Positions 1-9,083 are shown, numbered from the stretch's first letter. The stretch: 52,613 nucleotides of DNA from Acidobacteriota bacterium (GCA_016870995.1 VFZU01000031.1:1-52613), one strand, 5' to 3'. The notes: generated by a model not told the origin, from the sequence alone. A program made the numbers and translations.

Positions 1-125
1 AAAACTCGAACAAGCCGCCTGACGGCGGTGGGACTCTACATTACTGGATGCAAAGGAGGGACACATCCCCTCCTCTGCACTCCTCCCCTAAAAGCCCAGC
101 AAGGCAGCATTGGCCAAATTCGTAA
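1..125. other. Left-edge non-coding stretch with hairpins
   Basis: No supported gene. Positions 15-28 can form a hairpin with stem CCGCC/GGCGG and loop TGAC. Around 55-75 a looser inverted repeat (GGAGGG and CCCTCC arms) is visible. Neither is followed by a T-run, so neither is a convincing intrinsic terminator. The reading frame of the next gene is closed by TAA at 123-125, so whatever once lay upstream of that gene is not encoded here in frame. Confidence 0.4.
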
Positions 126-971
126 TTGCAGAACTTGACATACACAACTTTTGATGCGAATGCGTGGCGGAAGCCGGCTTACTTCGCCTTGCAGGAAGAG
201 TTTGGTGGGAGGTGTGGCGCGGCCCCGTCGGTGGCGGCGGATGGCATTGTGCATGCGGCGACGTTCTGGCGTGATCCAGCACTGAGTGCGGGGAGTTTCT
301 TTGCTGTGTTCGGGTCGGGCTTTGGAACCCGGGTTGTGGATTGGTCGCAATCGTTTGTGAATGGGATTGCGCCGACGTCACTCGATGGGGTGAGGATTTT
401 AGTGGATGGGCAGCCTGCGTTCTTGTCGCTGGTGTCGCCGAATCAGATCAATGCCATTGCGCCGCCAGGCGTTCGACCGGGGAGGCGAGAGGTGATTGTG
501 GAGCGGTTTGCGCAACCGAGTGTGGCGGCGATGACGGAGATTGGAGCTGTTGCGCCAGGGCTGTTTCAGTTCTCGCCGCGGAGTGGACGATTTGTGGCGG
601 CTGTGGCGGGGGATGGGTCGGGTGTGATTGCCCCGGCGGATTTGTTTGGTGGGCCGGTGAATGGCGTGGTGCCGCGTCCGGCGAAGCCCGGAGAGACCTT
701 GTTGCTGTTTGGGACGGGGTTGGGAGAGACGAGTCCTCCCACGGGGATTGGGCGTATCCCAGCCGGGGCCGCTGGACTGGTGGGAGAAGTGCGGATTCGG
801 ATTGGAGATGCAGACGCAGTGGTTGATTATGCGGGTAGGACGTCCTTCCTGGGGTTGCTGCAGTTCAACGTGCGCGTGCCTGATCTGGCGCCGGGTGAGT
901 ATCCGGTGCAGGTGCGGATCGGTGGCGTGAATACTTCGGCGAGTAGTTTTCTCGCCGTGGGGCAGAACTAA
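126..971 (+). CDS. TIGR03437 (Solibacter C-terminal module) protein, probably 5'-truncated
   Basis: Residues about 35-281 match the paired Ig/TIG-like module typical of Solibacter relatives: an AATF...SAGSFFAVFGSGFG opening, a SPNQINAIAP segment, a LLFGTGLGETSPPTG segment and a final LLQFNVRVPD...GEYPVQVRIGG block. This module normally ends a long secreted protein. Here only about 30 residues precede it. They contain a KPAYFAL string resembling the last strand of some glycoside hydrolases such as GH10, which is an inference. The only start is TTG directly after an in-frame TAA, with no ribosome binding site and no signal peptide. I read it as the C-terminal remnant of a larger extracellular enzyme. 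Its 3' end overlaps the convergent peptidase gene by 4 bp. Confidence 0.6.
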   Translation: MQNLTYTTFDANAWRKPAYFALQEEFGGRCGAAPSVAADGIVHAATFWRDPALSAGSFFAVFGSGFGTRVVDWSQSFVNGIAPTSLDGVRILVDGQPAFLSLVSPNQINAIAPPGVRPGRREVIVERFAQPSVAAMTEIGAVAPGLFQFSPRSGRFVAAVAGDGSGVIAPADLFGGPVNGVVPRPAKPGETLLLFGTGLGETSPPTGIGRIPAGAAGLVGEVRIRIGDADAVVDYAGRTSFLGLLQFNVRVPDLAPGEYPVQVRIGGVNTSASSFLAVGQN

Positions 972-3025
972 TTCAACTTGCGTTTGAAGAAGTCGGCGGT
1001 TGCTTCGGCGATCTTGAGCCAGTTGGTGTGTTTGAGGAAGTGGTGCGTATCGTCAGGGATGACGATGTGCTCCACTTCGACGTTGCGCTTTTCGAGGCGC
1101 TTGAGCAGATCGACGGTCTGGATGAACTCGACGTTGCGGTCGTCGTCGCCGTGGATGAGCAGGACGGGGGACTTCCAAGTGTCGAGGCTGGCGACGGGGT
1201 TGGAGCGCCAGGCGATGTCGCGGGAGGCTTCGAGGTCCGGAGTCTTTTCGTAGGCGTTGTCGGCGGAGCCCCGGTTGCGACCGATGAAGCGGTTGTGGAC
1301 GCCGTGGATGTCGACGCCGGCGGCGAAGAGGGCCGAGTCTCGTGCGAGGGCCAAGGCTGTGAGGTAGCCGCCGTAGGAGCCGCCATAGATGCCGATGGCT
1401 TTGTTGTTGACGGCGGGGTGGGCGTGGAGGAATTCGCCGGCGGCTTTGACGTCGCCGTATTCGCTGGCGCCGCGTGCGCCGCCGTTGGTGGCCTGGTGGA
1501 ATTCATAGCCGTAGCCGATGCCGAGGCGGTAATTGACGCTGAGGACGATGAAGCCGCGGCTGGCGAGGAATTGGTTGGTGGCGTAGGCGTTGGCGTAGTA
1601 GTCCCCGTAGTGCCAGCCGAGTAACATCTGGCGGGGTGGGCCGCCGTGGACATAGACGAGGGCGGGCTTCTTTGCTGGGCCGCCTTTGGGCACGAAGAGT
1701 TGGCCGTGGATGGTGGTGCCGTCAGGAGCTTTGAAGGTGACTTGCTCGGGGGTGACGAGGTGTTGCGCGGGGAAGTTGGCGGGGAGGGTTTCCGCGGCGA
1801 GGGTGGCTTTGTTTTTGAGGACGGTGACCATGGGTGGATTTTGTGGCGTGGTGGCGATGTAGGCGGTGGTGTCGTCGGTGGCGACGGCGGTCCACTCGAG
1901 GCCTTTGCCGGAAGTGAGGAGTTCGGGTTTGGCCTGGTCGACGGGGATCTTGAGGATGTGGCGGCGGTCGATGTCTTTGTCGTCGTTGCCGGTGTTGGCG
2001 GTGGAGAGCAAGTAGGTCTTGTCGGGGCTGAGCGAGATGTACTCGTTCATGTGGTTGCCCTTGGTGAGTTGGAGGGGAGTTCCGCCTTGTTCCGGGATGC
2101 TGTAGAGGTGGGCGTGGCCGTCGGCGTAGGAGAGAAATACGATGCGGCCTTTGGCGGCCCAGTGGAGGTTGGCTTGGCCATGAGTGGTTGGGTAGGAATC
2201 GCGAGGGGTGTTGCCGCTGGACCAGACGCGCTTTGCTTCGCCGGTTGAGGCGTTGGCGATGTGGATGGACCAGGGGTTTGGCTCGGGGTGGAGTGCTGAG
2301 CGGGGCTCGCCGCCCTGGGCGGGCATGCGGATGAAGGCGAGGCCTTTGCCGTCGGGTGACCAGCGCGGGGAGGAGTCGCGGCTGATGGTGGGGGAGATCC
2401 AGAGTATGGGCGTTGTGTCGTTTGAGTAGATGCCGATCATGGAGTGGGTGGTGCGGTTGGAGACGAAGGCAACTTGTTTGCCGTCGGGTGACCATTGAGC
2501 CTGGCCGAGGGTGCCGCGGGCGGTGAGGAGGGACTTCGCTTGTTTGCTGCCGTCGATGGGGACGAGGTAGAGGCTGCCTTGGCGACTGAAGAGGACTTGT
2601 GAGCTGTTTGGAGAGATCTCGGGGAGATCGCCTTCCGCAAGGACTTTGGGCTCGCCGCCGGAGAAGGGAATTGAGAGGATTTGTACGCGGAAGGGTGTGG
2701 GGAGGGAGGCGGGGTTGACGGGTTGAGTGACGTCCCAGTTGGAGCCGTGCTCGCCGCCGCGGACGGCGACGACGTACTTGCCGTCGTTTGAGATCGCTAG
2801 GCTGGTGAGTTCCTGGCCGTCGTCCTGCGTGTAGTTGGTGAGGCGGCGGGCCTTGTAATCAGGGCCTTCGGCGACGTAGATGTTGCGGCGGCCCTGTTCG
2901 TTGACGGCCCAGGCGAGTTTGTTGCCGGAGGCGGTGAGTTCGTTGGGGAAGGGGTAGCTTTTGATTTGTTCGAGGGTGAAGGGGGCTTGGGCGAGGGTGG
3001 CGCAAACGAGCAGCAATGGCAGCAT
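968..3025 (-). CDS. S9 family peptidase (acylaminoacyl/dipeptidyl peptidase-like)
   Basis: A 685-residue exported serine peptidase of the prolyl oligopeptidase clan. It begins with a short Sec signal (MLPLLLVCATLAQA). The N-terminal half carries WD40/TolB-like propeller repeats with repeated WSPDGK motifs near residues 175-230. The C-terminal third is the alpha/beta hydrolase domain: nucleophile Ser about 550 in GIYGGSYGGYL, Asp about 629 in HGDDDRN, His about 661 in PDDTHHF. The length is normal for the family. Such enzymes trim oligopeptides, and this one probably acts in the periplasm on imported or extracellular peptides. It is divergent from the small gene at 3074, with 48 bp between the starts. 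Confidence 0.9.
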   Translation of the reverse strand: MLPLLLVCATLAQAPFTLEQIKSYPFPNELTASGNKLAWAVNEQGRRNIYVAEGPDYKARRLTNYTQDDGQELTSLAISNDGKYVVAVRGGEHGSNWDVTQPVNPASLPTPFRVQILSIPFSGGEPKVLAEGDLPEISPNSSQVLFSRQGSLYLVPIDGSKQAKSLLTARGTLGQAQWSPDGKQVAFVSNRTTHSMIGIYSNDTTPILWISPTISRDSSPRWSPDGKGLAFIRMPAQGGEPRSALHPEPNPWSIHIANASTGEAKRVWSSGNTPRDSYPTTHGQANLHWAAKGRIVFLSYADGHAHLYSIPEQGGTPLQLTKGNHMNEYISLSPDKTYLLSTANTGNDDKDIDRRHILKIPVDQAKPELLTSGKGLEWTAVATDDTTAYIATTPQNPPMVTVLKNKATLAAETLPANFPAQHLVTPEQVTFKAPDGTTIHGQLFVPKGGPAKKPALVYVHGGPPRQMLLGWHYGDYYANAYATNQFLASRGFIVLSVNYRLGIGYGYEFHQATNGGARGASEYGDVKAAGEFLHAHPAVNNKAIGIYGGSYGGYLTALALARDSALFAAGVDIHGVHNRFIGRNRGSADNAYEKTPDLEASRDIAWRSNPVASLDTWKSPVLLIHGDDDRNVEFIQTVDLLKRLEKRNVEVEHIVIPDDTHHFLKHTNWLKIAEATADFFKRKLN

Positions 3026-3073
3026 GGTTCTGTTTTAGCACTGGGTGGAGGTGCGTGTTAGAAAGAGAGAAGG

Positions 3074-3496
3074 ATGCAGTATTCTATCGTTTTGTTGTTG
3101 GCTGCATTGAGTTGTTTGGGCCAGGAGTTGTTTGTCGATGTGAGTGGGGATGTGAAGCAGCCGCTGAGGATTGTGGAGAGTGAATTGCGGAAGTTGCCGG
3201 AGGGTGCGAGCGCGGATGGGAAGTATCGCGGGGTGTGGCTGGACGAGGTGCTCGCGAAAGCCGGGGCAGAGTTTGGGAAGGCCACGATTCATAGCTATGT
3301 CGTGGCCGAGGGTAGCGATGGGTATAAGGCGGTTTATGCGATGTCGGAGATTGACCCGAGCATGAGCGGATCGCGGGTGTTACTGGCGATTGATCGTGAA
3401 GGAAAGCAACTGCGGCTAGTGGACCCGCATGACAAGAAGGCGGCGCGCGGAGTGAGGCGGCTGGCGAAGCTGGAGGTTGTCGCGTTGATGCGGTGA
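3074..3496 (+). CDS. Small secreted protein with molybdopterin-binding-like (sulfite oxidase-like) fold
   Basis: A 140-residue protein with a Sec signal (about residues 1-16, ending in SCLGQ). The mature part resembles a stripped-down oxidoreductase molybdopterin-binding domain: FVDVSGDVKQPLRI, YRGVWLDEVLAKAG, VVAEGSDGYKAVYAMSEID and VDPHDKKAARGVRRL follow the order of conserved segments in that fold. The mature protein has no cysteine, so the molybdenum-ligating Cys of true sulfite oxidases is missing and a catalytic Mo role is unlikely. It may bind a ligand or act as an accessory protein. Assignment is from motif order only. GAGAAGG lies directly against the ATG. Confidence 0.6.
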   Translation: MQYSIVLLLAALSCLGQELFVDVSGDVKQPLRIVESELRKLPEGASADGKYRGVWLDEVLAKAGAEFGKATIHSYVVAEGSDGYKAVYAMSEIDPSMSGSRVLLAIDREGKQLRLVDPHDKKAARGVRRLAKLEVVALMR

Positions 3497-3609
3497 CGAG
3501 CTAGTCATTGCGGATCGAGGGCGCTGCTTCCGTAAGTTCGGCCGTGCGACGCGACCGGCAGCAGGGAAAGATGGGCAAGGTCTATATAATCGGTGGCGAG
3601 GAACACAGT

Positions 3610-4395
3610 ATGAATCGTCGGAAGCTTGTTGCGGGAATCGGCTTGAGCGCACTGGCGATCCCTCTTCGCGCACAGAGCGGTAAGGCACCGGCTGGAGTGA
3701 AAGCGCTGATTTTCGATGTGTTTGGGACCGTCGTGGATTGGCGCGGTTCCATTATTGAGGAAGGCAACGCATGGGGCAGAAGCAAAGGCCTGAACATCGA
3801 CTGGGCGCGTTTCGCTGACCGCTGGCGCGCAGGCTATGCGCCGGCTATGAACAAAGTTCGCAAAGGCGAAGTGCCGTGGACAAATCTCGATGGCCTGCAT
3901 CGAATGATTCTGGAGGACGTGCTCAAGGAGTTGCGCATTGGAGGATGGTCCGAGCAAGAAAAAGGAAACTGGAATCGCGTGTGGCATCGGTTGAAGCCCT
4001 GGCCGGATTCGGTGCAGGGTCTCACGCGCCTCAAGAGGAAATACACCATCGCGCCTTGCTCAAACGGGCACGTTGCTTTAATCAACAACATGGCAAAGCA
4101 TGCAGGTTTGCCCTGGGATTTGATTCTAGGGGCAGAATTGGCTAAGCACTATAAGCCCGACCGGGAAGCCTATTTAACATCGGTGAGCCTGCTTGGGCTC
4201 AAACCGGAAGAGGTCATGATGTGCGCAGCGCACAGAAGCGACCTCGATGCGGCGCGAAGCTTCGGATTGAGGACCGCGTTCATCCACAGGCCCAACGAGT
4301 ACGGAACGAGCCTCCAGGCGGACAGTGCAAAGCCGGGAGACTTCGAGGTTGTTGCCGAGAGCATCCTGGACTTAGCTTCCAAAATGGGCGCTTGA
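3610..4395 (+). CDS. Haloacid dehalogenase type II with Tat signal
   Basis: A 261-residue HAD-superfamily hydrolase. ATG 3610 is chosen because it gives a twin-arginine leader (MNRRKLVAGIGLSALAIPLRA) and has a GAGG element upstream; the open frame itself extends further up. Catalytic residues are in place for the L-2-haloacid dehalogenase group: nucleophile Asp36 in IFDVFGT, Ser151 in CSNGH, Lys182 in HYKPDREAY, and a late MMCAAHRSDLDAARSFG motif resembling the HAWD motif of type II enzymes. Family members hydrolyse 2-haloalkanoic acids or small phosphoesters in the cytoplasm. A Tat leader is unusual and suggests folding before export. The true substrate is unknown. Confidence 0.85.
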   Translation: MNRRKLVAGIGLSALAIPLRAQSGKAPAGVKALIFDVFGTVVDWRGSIIEEGNAWGRSKGLNIDWARFADRWRAGYAPAMNKVRKGEVPWTNLDGLHRMILEDVLKELRIGGWSEQEKGNWNRVWHRLKPWPDSVQGLTRLKRKYTIAPCSNGHVALINNMAKHAGLPWDLILGAELAKHYKPDREAYLTSVSLLGLKPEEVMMCAAHRSDLDAARSFGLRTAFIHRPNEYGTSLQADSAKPGDFEVVAESILDLASKMGA

Positions 4396-4424
4396 AATGG
4401 ATTGTGCGGTCGAGTTGTCGGTAA

Positions 4425-6763
4425 TCATTCGTGACGGAGTGAAGTTGAGGGGTCGATCTTTGCGGCTCTGGTGAGTGGGCCGTTGGAGAAGATCAGGGCG
4501 GTTGCGAGGAAGAGGATGGGGGTGAGGATGAAGGTGAGTGGATCGAGGGCACTGAGGCCGTAGAGTTCGGCGCGGAGGGCGTGGCCGAGGGCGGCGGCGG
4601 CGACCATACCGATGGCGATGCCGATGGCAGTGGGAGGAATCAGGCGATCGAAGCCAAGGCGCATGACTTGCCAGCGGGTGGCGCCGAGGGCGAGGCGGAT
4701 GCCGATCTCGCGGGTGCGCTGGGTGATGGCGAAAGAGATGAGGCCGGCGAAGCCGACGGTGCGGGAGTTGCGAAGGCGGCGGTCCATGCCTTCGCGCATC
4801 GTTTCGATGTTGGGGATGACGCTTGCGTTGATGCTGTTGGCGGTTTGCTGGAGGGATTGTTGCGCCTGCGTCCGATTGGTGGTGCGAACGAGGAGGACGG
4901 CGAAGCTAAGGTCGGCATCCGTGAGGGGGTGATAGATTTCCATCGCGTCGGGGTCACCGGGATGGTTGACAGCGGCGTTGGCGGCGATGGCGATGACGGG
5001 CCAGCGCTTCTTGCCGTCCTCGGTGACGAACTCTTTGCCGAGGGGGTCTTCATTGGGCCAGAGGCGCGAGGCGGCGCGGTCTGAAAGGATGAGGACGTTC
5101 TGTTCGTTGGGAAGGAAGGTGCGGCCACGAAGGAGCGGGATCCGCATGGTGTCGAAGTAATTGCGGTCGATGTTGTTGATGTAGAGAGTGCCCACTTTGC
5201 TGCAACGGACGCTTCTGCGGTTGCCCAGAGGAGGAATTGTGGCCACTGTAGTGGATTCGACGCCGGAGACTTGATCGACGCGGGCGCGGAGTTCATTGAG
5301 ATAGAGACGGGCCTTTTGGTTTTCGATGCCTACGCTTTGCAAGCCTGGGTCAATCGTGAAGGAGTGTTCGTAAGCGAAGCCGGGCTTTTCTGAAACGCCG
5401 CTGTAGATGCCTCGCGTGAGGAGGCCGGAAGTGATGAGGAGGATGCAACTGGCGGCGGCCTGGATGGTGATGAGGATGAGGCGGAGGCGGCTGGAGCGCC
5501 GCGAATGATTGCGGGTGACTTGCAGGGCGGGTGCGAGGCCGAAGAAGAGAGAAGCGAAGAGAGCGGAGACGAAGGCGAAGAGGATGACGCGCCAATCGGG
5601 GGCGGTGTCGAGGCAGGGCGGCCGTCGAGTTGTTTGATGAGGAAGCTGGATGCGGCGCTGCTGAGGGCAAGGCCGACGGCGGCGCCGAGGAGAGCGAGGA
5701 TGAGGCTCTCGGTCATGAGTTGGCGGATGACGCGGGTGCGGGTGGCACCGATGGCGTTGCGGATGGCGAATTCCCGTTCGCGCGTGACGCTGCGGGCGAG
5801 AAGGAGGTTGCCCAGGTTGGCACAGGCTGTAGCGAGTACGAGCAGGAGGAGGCCGCCGGCCAGGAGGAAGGGCAGTAGAACTTTTTCGTGTTTGGCGACG
5901 GCGTAGGCAGCGGGCGCGACGAGGAGAAATTCATCCTTCCAGATTTCTTTGGGTGCGACCTTGCGGCGTTCGTCGACGATGGGGCGCATGGCCTGCTCAG
6001 CGGCATCCGGACTGATGCCGGGAGCAAGGCGGCCGTAGAGGAAGACCGGGTCGTTGTCGATGCTGGTGAGAAGGATTGAGCCCTTGAAGAAGTGAGGGTG
6101 GTCGTCGATGATGGCCCAGAATTTTGTGGGGTCGGGGTTGAGGCCGACGAAGGAGTCTTCGACGACGTCGATGATGCGGGCGGCCTTGTTGTTGAGGAGG
6201 ATGGGTTTGTTCAGGATGGATTTGTCGCCGGCGAAGCGGCTGTTGAGGAATGCGGTGCTGATGGAGATGTCGCCCGGGGCTGAGGGTGTGAGCGTGCCAT
6301 AGGCCGGGCGGACGCCGAGGGTTGCGTTGTAGGTGAGCTCGGCTTCGGTGGTCGCGAACATTTGCGAGAAGACTTTGTTATTGCGGCGGTAGAAGTCGTA
6401 GGACGGGTAGGAAGTGTTGGTGGAACTGACGCCGGGAGCCTGTCGAGTGAGGCGCATGAGCGCGTGGGGATCTTCGATGCCGGGGAGGGGGCGGAAGAGG
6501 GCTGTGTTGACGAAGCCGAAGGCGGTGAGGGTGAAGGCGGGCGAGCGGCGGAGGAGGCGGACGGCGTAGTCGACGTCTTGCCAGAGGCGATCGAACCAGC
6601 CGAAGCCCCAGGCGTCGTTCGAATCTTCGCGGAGTTTGAGAGTGGAGCCGAAGGTGCGCGGGTCGGCCATTTCGGCGCGGTGGGCGGCCATCTCTTCTTC
6701 GAGTTCGCGCTGGATCTTTTTGCGGTTGAGAAAGACTTGAATGCGACGCCAGAGGTTGGACAT
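4425..6763 (-). pseudogene. ADOP-family ABC permease (MacB-like), frameshifted and with membrane helices missing
   Basis: The start (MSNLWRRIQVFLNRKK) and the end (AAKIDPSTSLRHE) are those of acidobacterial duplicated orphan permeases. The frame breaks at about 5610: after QLDGRPA the protein continues in another frame as DTAPDWRVILFAFVSALF and runs to the end. Adding one base gives 2340 nt, exactly 780 codons. Two hydrophobic segments are also short. SPAFTLTA runs straight into FGFVNTALF without the usual LALGIGANTAIF-type helix, and RTVGFAG runs straight into LISFAITQRTREIG without the usual helix. FtsX-type cores remain (LLLARSVTREREFAIRNAIGA; GIRLALGATRWQ). Three independent defects argue for a decaying gene. 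It follows padR by 2 bp. Confidence 0.85.
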
Positions 6764-6765
6764 GG

Positions 6766-7104
6766 TTAAGCCTTTGCGGGACGGAGGATGGATTCGATGG
6801 CGAGGGTGACGCGATCGTATTCGGAGACTTCAGTGGCGAGATGCTTGCGGCCGGCTGGGGTGAGTTTGTAGAAGCGGACTTTGCGGTTGGATTCGGAGAT
6901 GCCCCATTCGCCGATGGCCCAATCGTTTAGGAGGATCTTCTGGAGGGCGGGGTAGAGGGAGCCTTCTTCGATCTGAAGGGTTTCGCTGGAGAGGGTGTGG
7001 ATGCGCTGGGCGATGGCGTAGCCGTGGAGGGGGCCCGATTGCAGGATCCGCAGGACGAGCATGATGAGGGTGCCGGGCGGGACGCCGATGGAGTTGTCAG
7101 GCAT
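6766..7104 (-). CDS. PadR family transcriptional regulator
   Basis: A 112-residue winged-helix repressor. The PadR pattern is clear: LIMLVLRILQSGPLHGYAIAQ, then the recognition-helix region IEEGSLYPALQKI, then the wing FYKLTPAGRKHL. ATG at 7104 is preferred; a TTG two codons upstream (7110) is the alternative. Neither has a good ribosome binding site, so a very short leader is possible. PadR genes sit directly upstream of ADOP permeases in many acidobacteria and probably repress the pair. A perfect palindrome lies just upstream. With its permease broken, this gene may be an orphan regulator or may act elsewhere. Confidence 0.9.
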   Translation of the reverse strand: MPDNSIGVPPGTLIMLVLRILQSGPLHGYAIAQRIHTLSSETLQIEEGSLYPALQKILLNDWAIGEWGISESNRKVRFYKLTPAGRKHLATEVSEYDRVTLAIESILRPAKA

Positions 7105-7135
7105 AGACAAGCTATACCTAGGTACGCTATGCCTG
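7098..7135. promoter_or_regulatory. Candidate PadR operator/promoter
   Basis: TACCTAGGTA at 7115-7124 is a perfect 10-bp palindrome about 10 bp upstream of padR. It is flanked by a perfect 9-bp inverted repeat, CAGGCATAG at 7098-7106 and CTATGCCTG at 7127-7135. PadR dimers bind short palindromes overlapping their own promoters, so this is a reasonable autoregulatory site. The link to PadR is inferred from position. Confidence 0.55.
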
Positions 7136-7149
7136 TCAAGGAAGTTCCG

Positions 7150-7908
7150 TTAAATATTGCGGCAGCGGATGTGGAGGAAGTAGCCGGCGACTTGCGTGTC
7201 CTGAATGTGAGGTGTTTGGGCGGCCATTTCGTCGGTGGCGTGGGGTTCGGCGAGGTGTTCGATGGTAAGGCCGGCTTTGATGAGGGAGTTGAGCCACTGG
7301 GAGAGGGTGCGGTGGAAGCTGGGTGTTTGGAATTGAAGTTGGGATGAAGGCGCGCCGGAGAAAATCCATGATTCGACGCGGCCGTCGATGTTGTCGAAGT
7401 AGCAGCCGACTTCGAGAACGTAGGCTTTGCGGTTGGTGTCTCTTAGCAGGCGGCGGTGGGGCGTGGTGAAACAGGGGTGGGTGATGGAGAATTGCAGGAA
7501 GCCGCCGGGGCGGAGGATGCGGTGGATTTCGCAGATGGCCTGGTGGGGATCGGGGAAGTCCCTGAGGCACATGAAGGAGGTGGCGAAATCGAAGGTGTTG
7601 CTCGAGAAGGGGAGTTGGTGGGCGGTGGCGATGGAGTGGTGGATGGACTGGTGTTGGCTTGCGTGGCGGATGAAGGTGGGGGAGACGTCGATGGCGAACA
7701 TGCGGGCGCCGCGGGATTCGAGCAGGCGGGTGTTGTGACCTTCGCCGCAGCCGATGTCGAGGCCGGTCTGGTTGTGGATGTCCGGGAGGATTTCGAAGAA
7801 GGCGGGGGTGTTGAGCGCGTCGCGATAGACGTCGAGGCCGGCGCGGGCGAGGGTGGTCCAGGCTTGGGCGTTTGATTCCCAGAGAGCGGCGGCTTGGGAA
7901 TTGTCCAT
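7150..7908 (-). CDS. Class I SAM-dependent methyltransferase
   Basis: A 252-residue soluble protein. Motif I for S-adenosylmethionine binding is GLDIGCGEGHNTRLL (residues about 49-63), followed by the acidic post-I strand MFAIDVS, the motif II region FDFATSFMCLRDFPD and the post-II segment LRPGGFLQFSITHPCF. This is the Methyltransf_11/25 arrangement, whose members methylate small molecules such as quinones or natural products. No substrate domain is recognised. It lies upstream of padR on the same strand with a 39-bp gap holding the operator, so it is probably a separate unit. Confidence 0.85.
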   Translation of the reverse strand: MDNSQAAALWESNAQAWTTLARAGLDVYRDALNTPAFFEILPDIHNQTGLDIGCGEGHNTRLLESRGARMFAIDVSPTFIRHASQHQSIHHSIATAHQLPFSSNTFDFATSFMCLRDFPDPHQAICEIHRILRPGGFLQFSITHPCFTTPHRRLLRDTNRKAYVLEVGCYFDNIDGRVESWIFSGAPSSQLQFQTPSFHRTLSQWLNSLIKAGLTIEHLAEPHATDEMAAQTPHIQDTQVAGYFLHIRCRNI

Positions 7909-8111
7909 GCTTCTATTGTGGCGGGGGAGGTGGGCGTTGCGAAGTTTTAACTTGAAATTGCTATTGGAGTACCGTTTTCACTCCGCTATGTTCTGACACT
8001 GTTGTTTGACGGCGAGTTGATGAGTTTGTGAATGGAATCCTCCATGAAGATTGCGCGACGCTGCGGTGGTTTGGGATTTGTCGTTTTGTGTGGTGTGCTA
8101 CCCAAGAAGCG
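7909..8111. promoter_or_regulatory. Divergent intergenic region between methyltransferase and MDR genes
   Basis: 203 bp separate the two divergent starts. A 5-bp inverted repeat, GGAGT (7966-7970) and ACTCC (7980-7984), lies in an AT-richer stretch with TTGAAA just upstream. It could be an operator for one or both genes. No regulator gene is adjacent. I see no further structure here. Confidence 0.3.
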
Positions 8112-9083
8112 ATGAAGGCGATTGTGCAGGATCGGTATGGGGAGGCGGAGGTGTTGCGGCTGGAGGATGTGCCGATGCCGACGATTGGGGACGGGGATGT
8201 GTTGGTGCGGGTTCGGGCGGCGGGGTTGGAGCGAGGGGTGTGGCATCTGATGGCCGGAAGGCCTTATGCGGTTCGGCTGGCGTTCGGCTTGAGTAGCCCG
8301 AAGGTGAGGATTCGTGGAGTGGATTTTGCCGGGACAGTGGAGGCTGTCGGCAAACTGGTGACGCGCTTTCAAGTGGGGGATGAAGTGTTTGGGGCGGCTC
8401 GAGGGGCGTTTGCCGAGTTTGTGGTGGCTAAGGAGAGCCAGATCGTGACGCGGCCAGAGGCTGTGAGTGTGGAAGAGGCGGCGGCGCTGGCGGTCTCGGG
8501 TTGTACGGCGTTGCAGGCGTTGCGGCGGAGTGGTGTGAAGGCTGGCCAGAAGGTGCTGGTGATCGGGGCATCGGGTGGGTCTGGCGCGATGGCTGTGCAG
8601 TTGGCGGTCGCGATGGGTATGGTTGTAACGGGCGTGTGCAGTGGGTCGAAGGCTGAGTTTGTGAGAGGACTCGGAGCGGAGCGGGTGATTGACTATCGCC
8701 ATGAGGGTTGCGAGACGTGGGGGCGGGGGTATGATGCGATTCTCGATCTGGCTGGGAGCCGGCCACTGAGTGTGTTGCGACGAATGTTGAAGGAGGACGG
8801 GACGATTGTCATTATTGGGGCGGAGAATGGCGGGGATTGGATTGGCAGTTTTACCCGTGGATTGACTGGGTTGGCGATGGGACCGTTTTGGCGGCAGAAG
8901 GTGGTGAGTTTGTTGGCGGTTGTGGGAGGTGAGGATCTGAGCGAGGTGGCGAAGCGCGTGTGTGGAGAGAATTGGCGGCGTGTCGTAGGGCATAGGTATG
9001 CCCTGGCGGATGCGGTGAAGGCCGTGCAAGATATGCAAGATGGACTCCTGACGGGGAAGGCGGTGATTGTGGTTAGAGGCTGA
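8112..9083 (+). CDS. MDR-family NAD(P)-dependent oxidoreductase (quinone reductase/alcohol dehydrogenase-like)
   Basis: A 323-residue protein starting at the ATG of MKAIVQDRYG; the frame is open further upstream but shows no family similarity there. The GroES-like N-terminal domain (residues 1-110) includes VRIRGVDFAGTVEAVG and FQVGDEVFG. The Rossmann domain has the dinucleotide motif VLVIGASGGSGAMAVQLA at about 148-165. The structural-zinc cysteines are absent, placing it with the zinc-independent quinone-reductase branch. It probably reduces quinones or activated enals with NADPH. Its 3' end overlaps the convergent response regulator by 11 bp. Confidence 0.88.
   Translation: MKAIVQDRYGEAEVLRLEDVPMPTIGDGDVLVRVRAAGLERGVWHLMAGRPYAVRLAFGLSSPKVRIRGVDFAGTVEAVGKLVTRFQVGDEVFGAARGAFAEFVVAKESQIVTRPEAVSVEEAAALAVSGCTALQALRRSGVKAGQKVLVIGASGGSGAMAVQLAVAMGMVVTGVCSGSKAEFVRGLGAERVIDYRHEGCETWGRGYDAILDLAGSRPLSVLRRMLKEDGTIVIIGAENGGDWIGSFTRGLTGLAMGPFWRQKVVSLLAVVGGEDLSEVAKRVCGENWRRVVGHRYALADAVKAVQDMQDGLLTGKAVIVVRG

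Noticed and set aside
15-28. Hairpin at the left edge as an intrinsic terminator
   Set aside because: GC stem is good but no T-run follows.
5350-5670. Arg/Pro/His-rich 106-residue frame inside the permease
   Set aside because: Out-of-frame reading around the frameshift; the permease sequence itself is in the other two frames.
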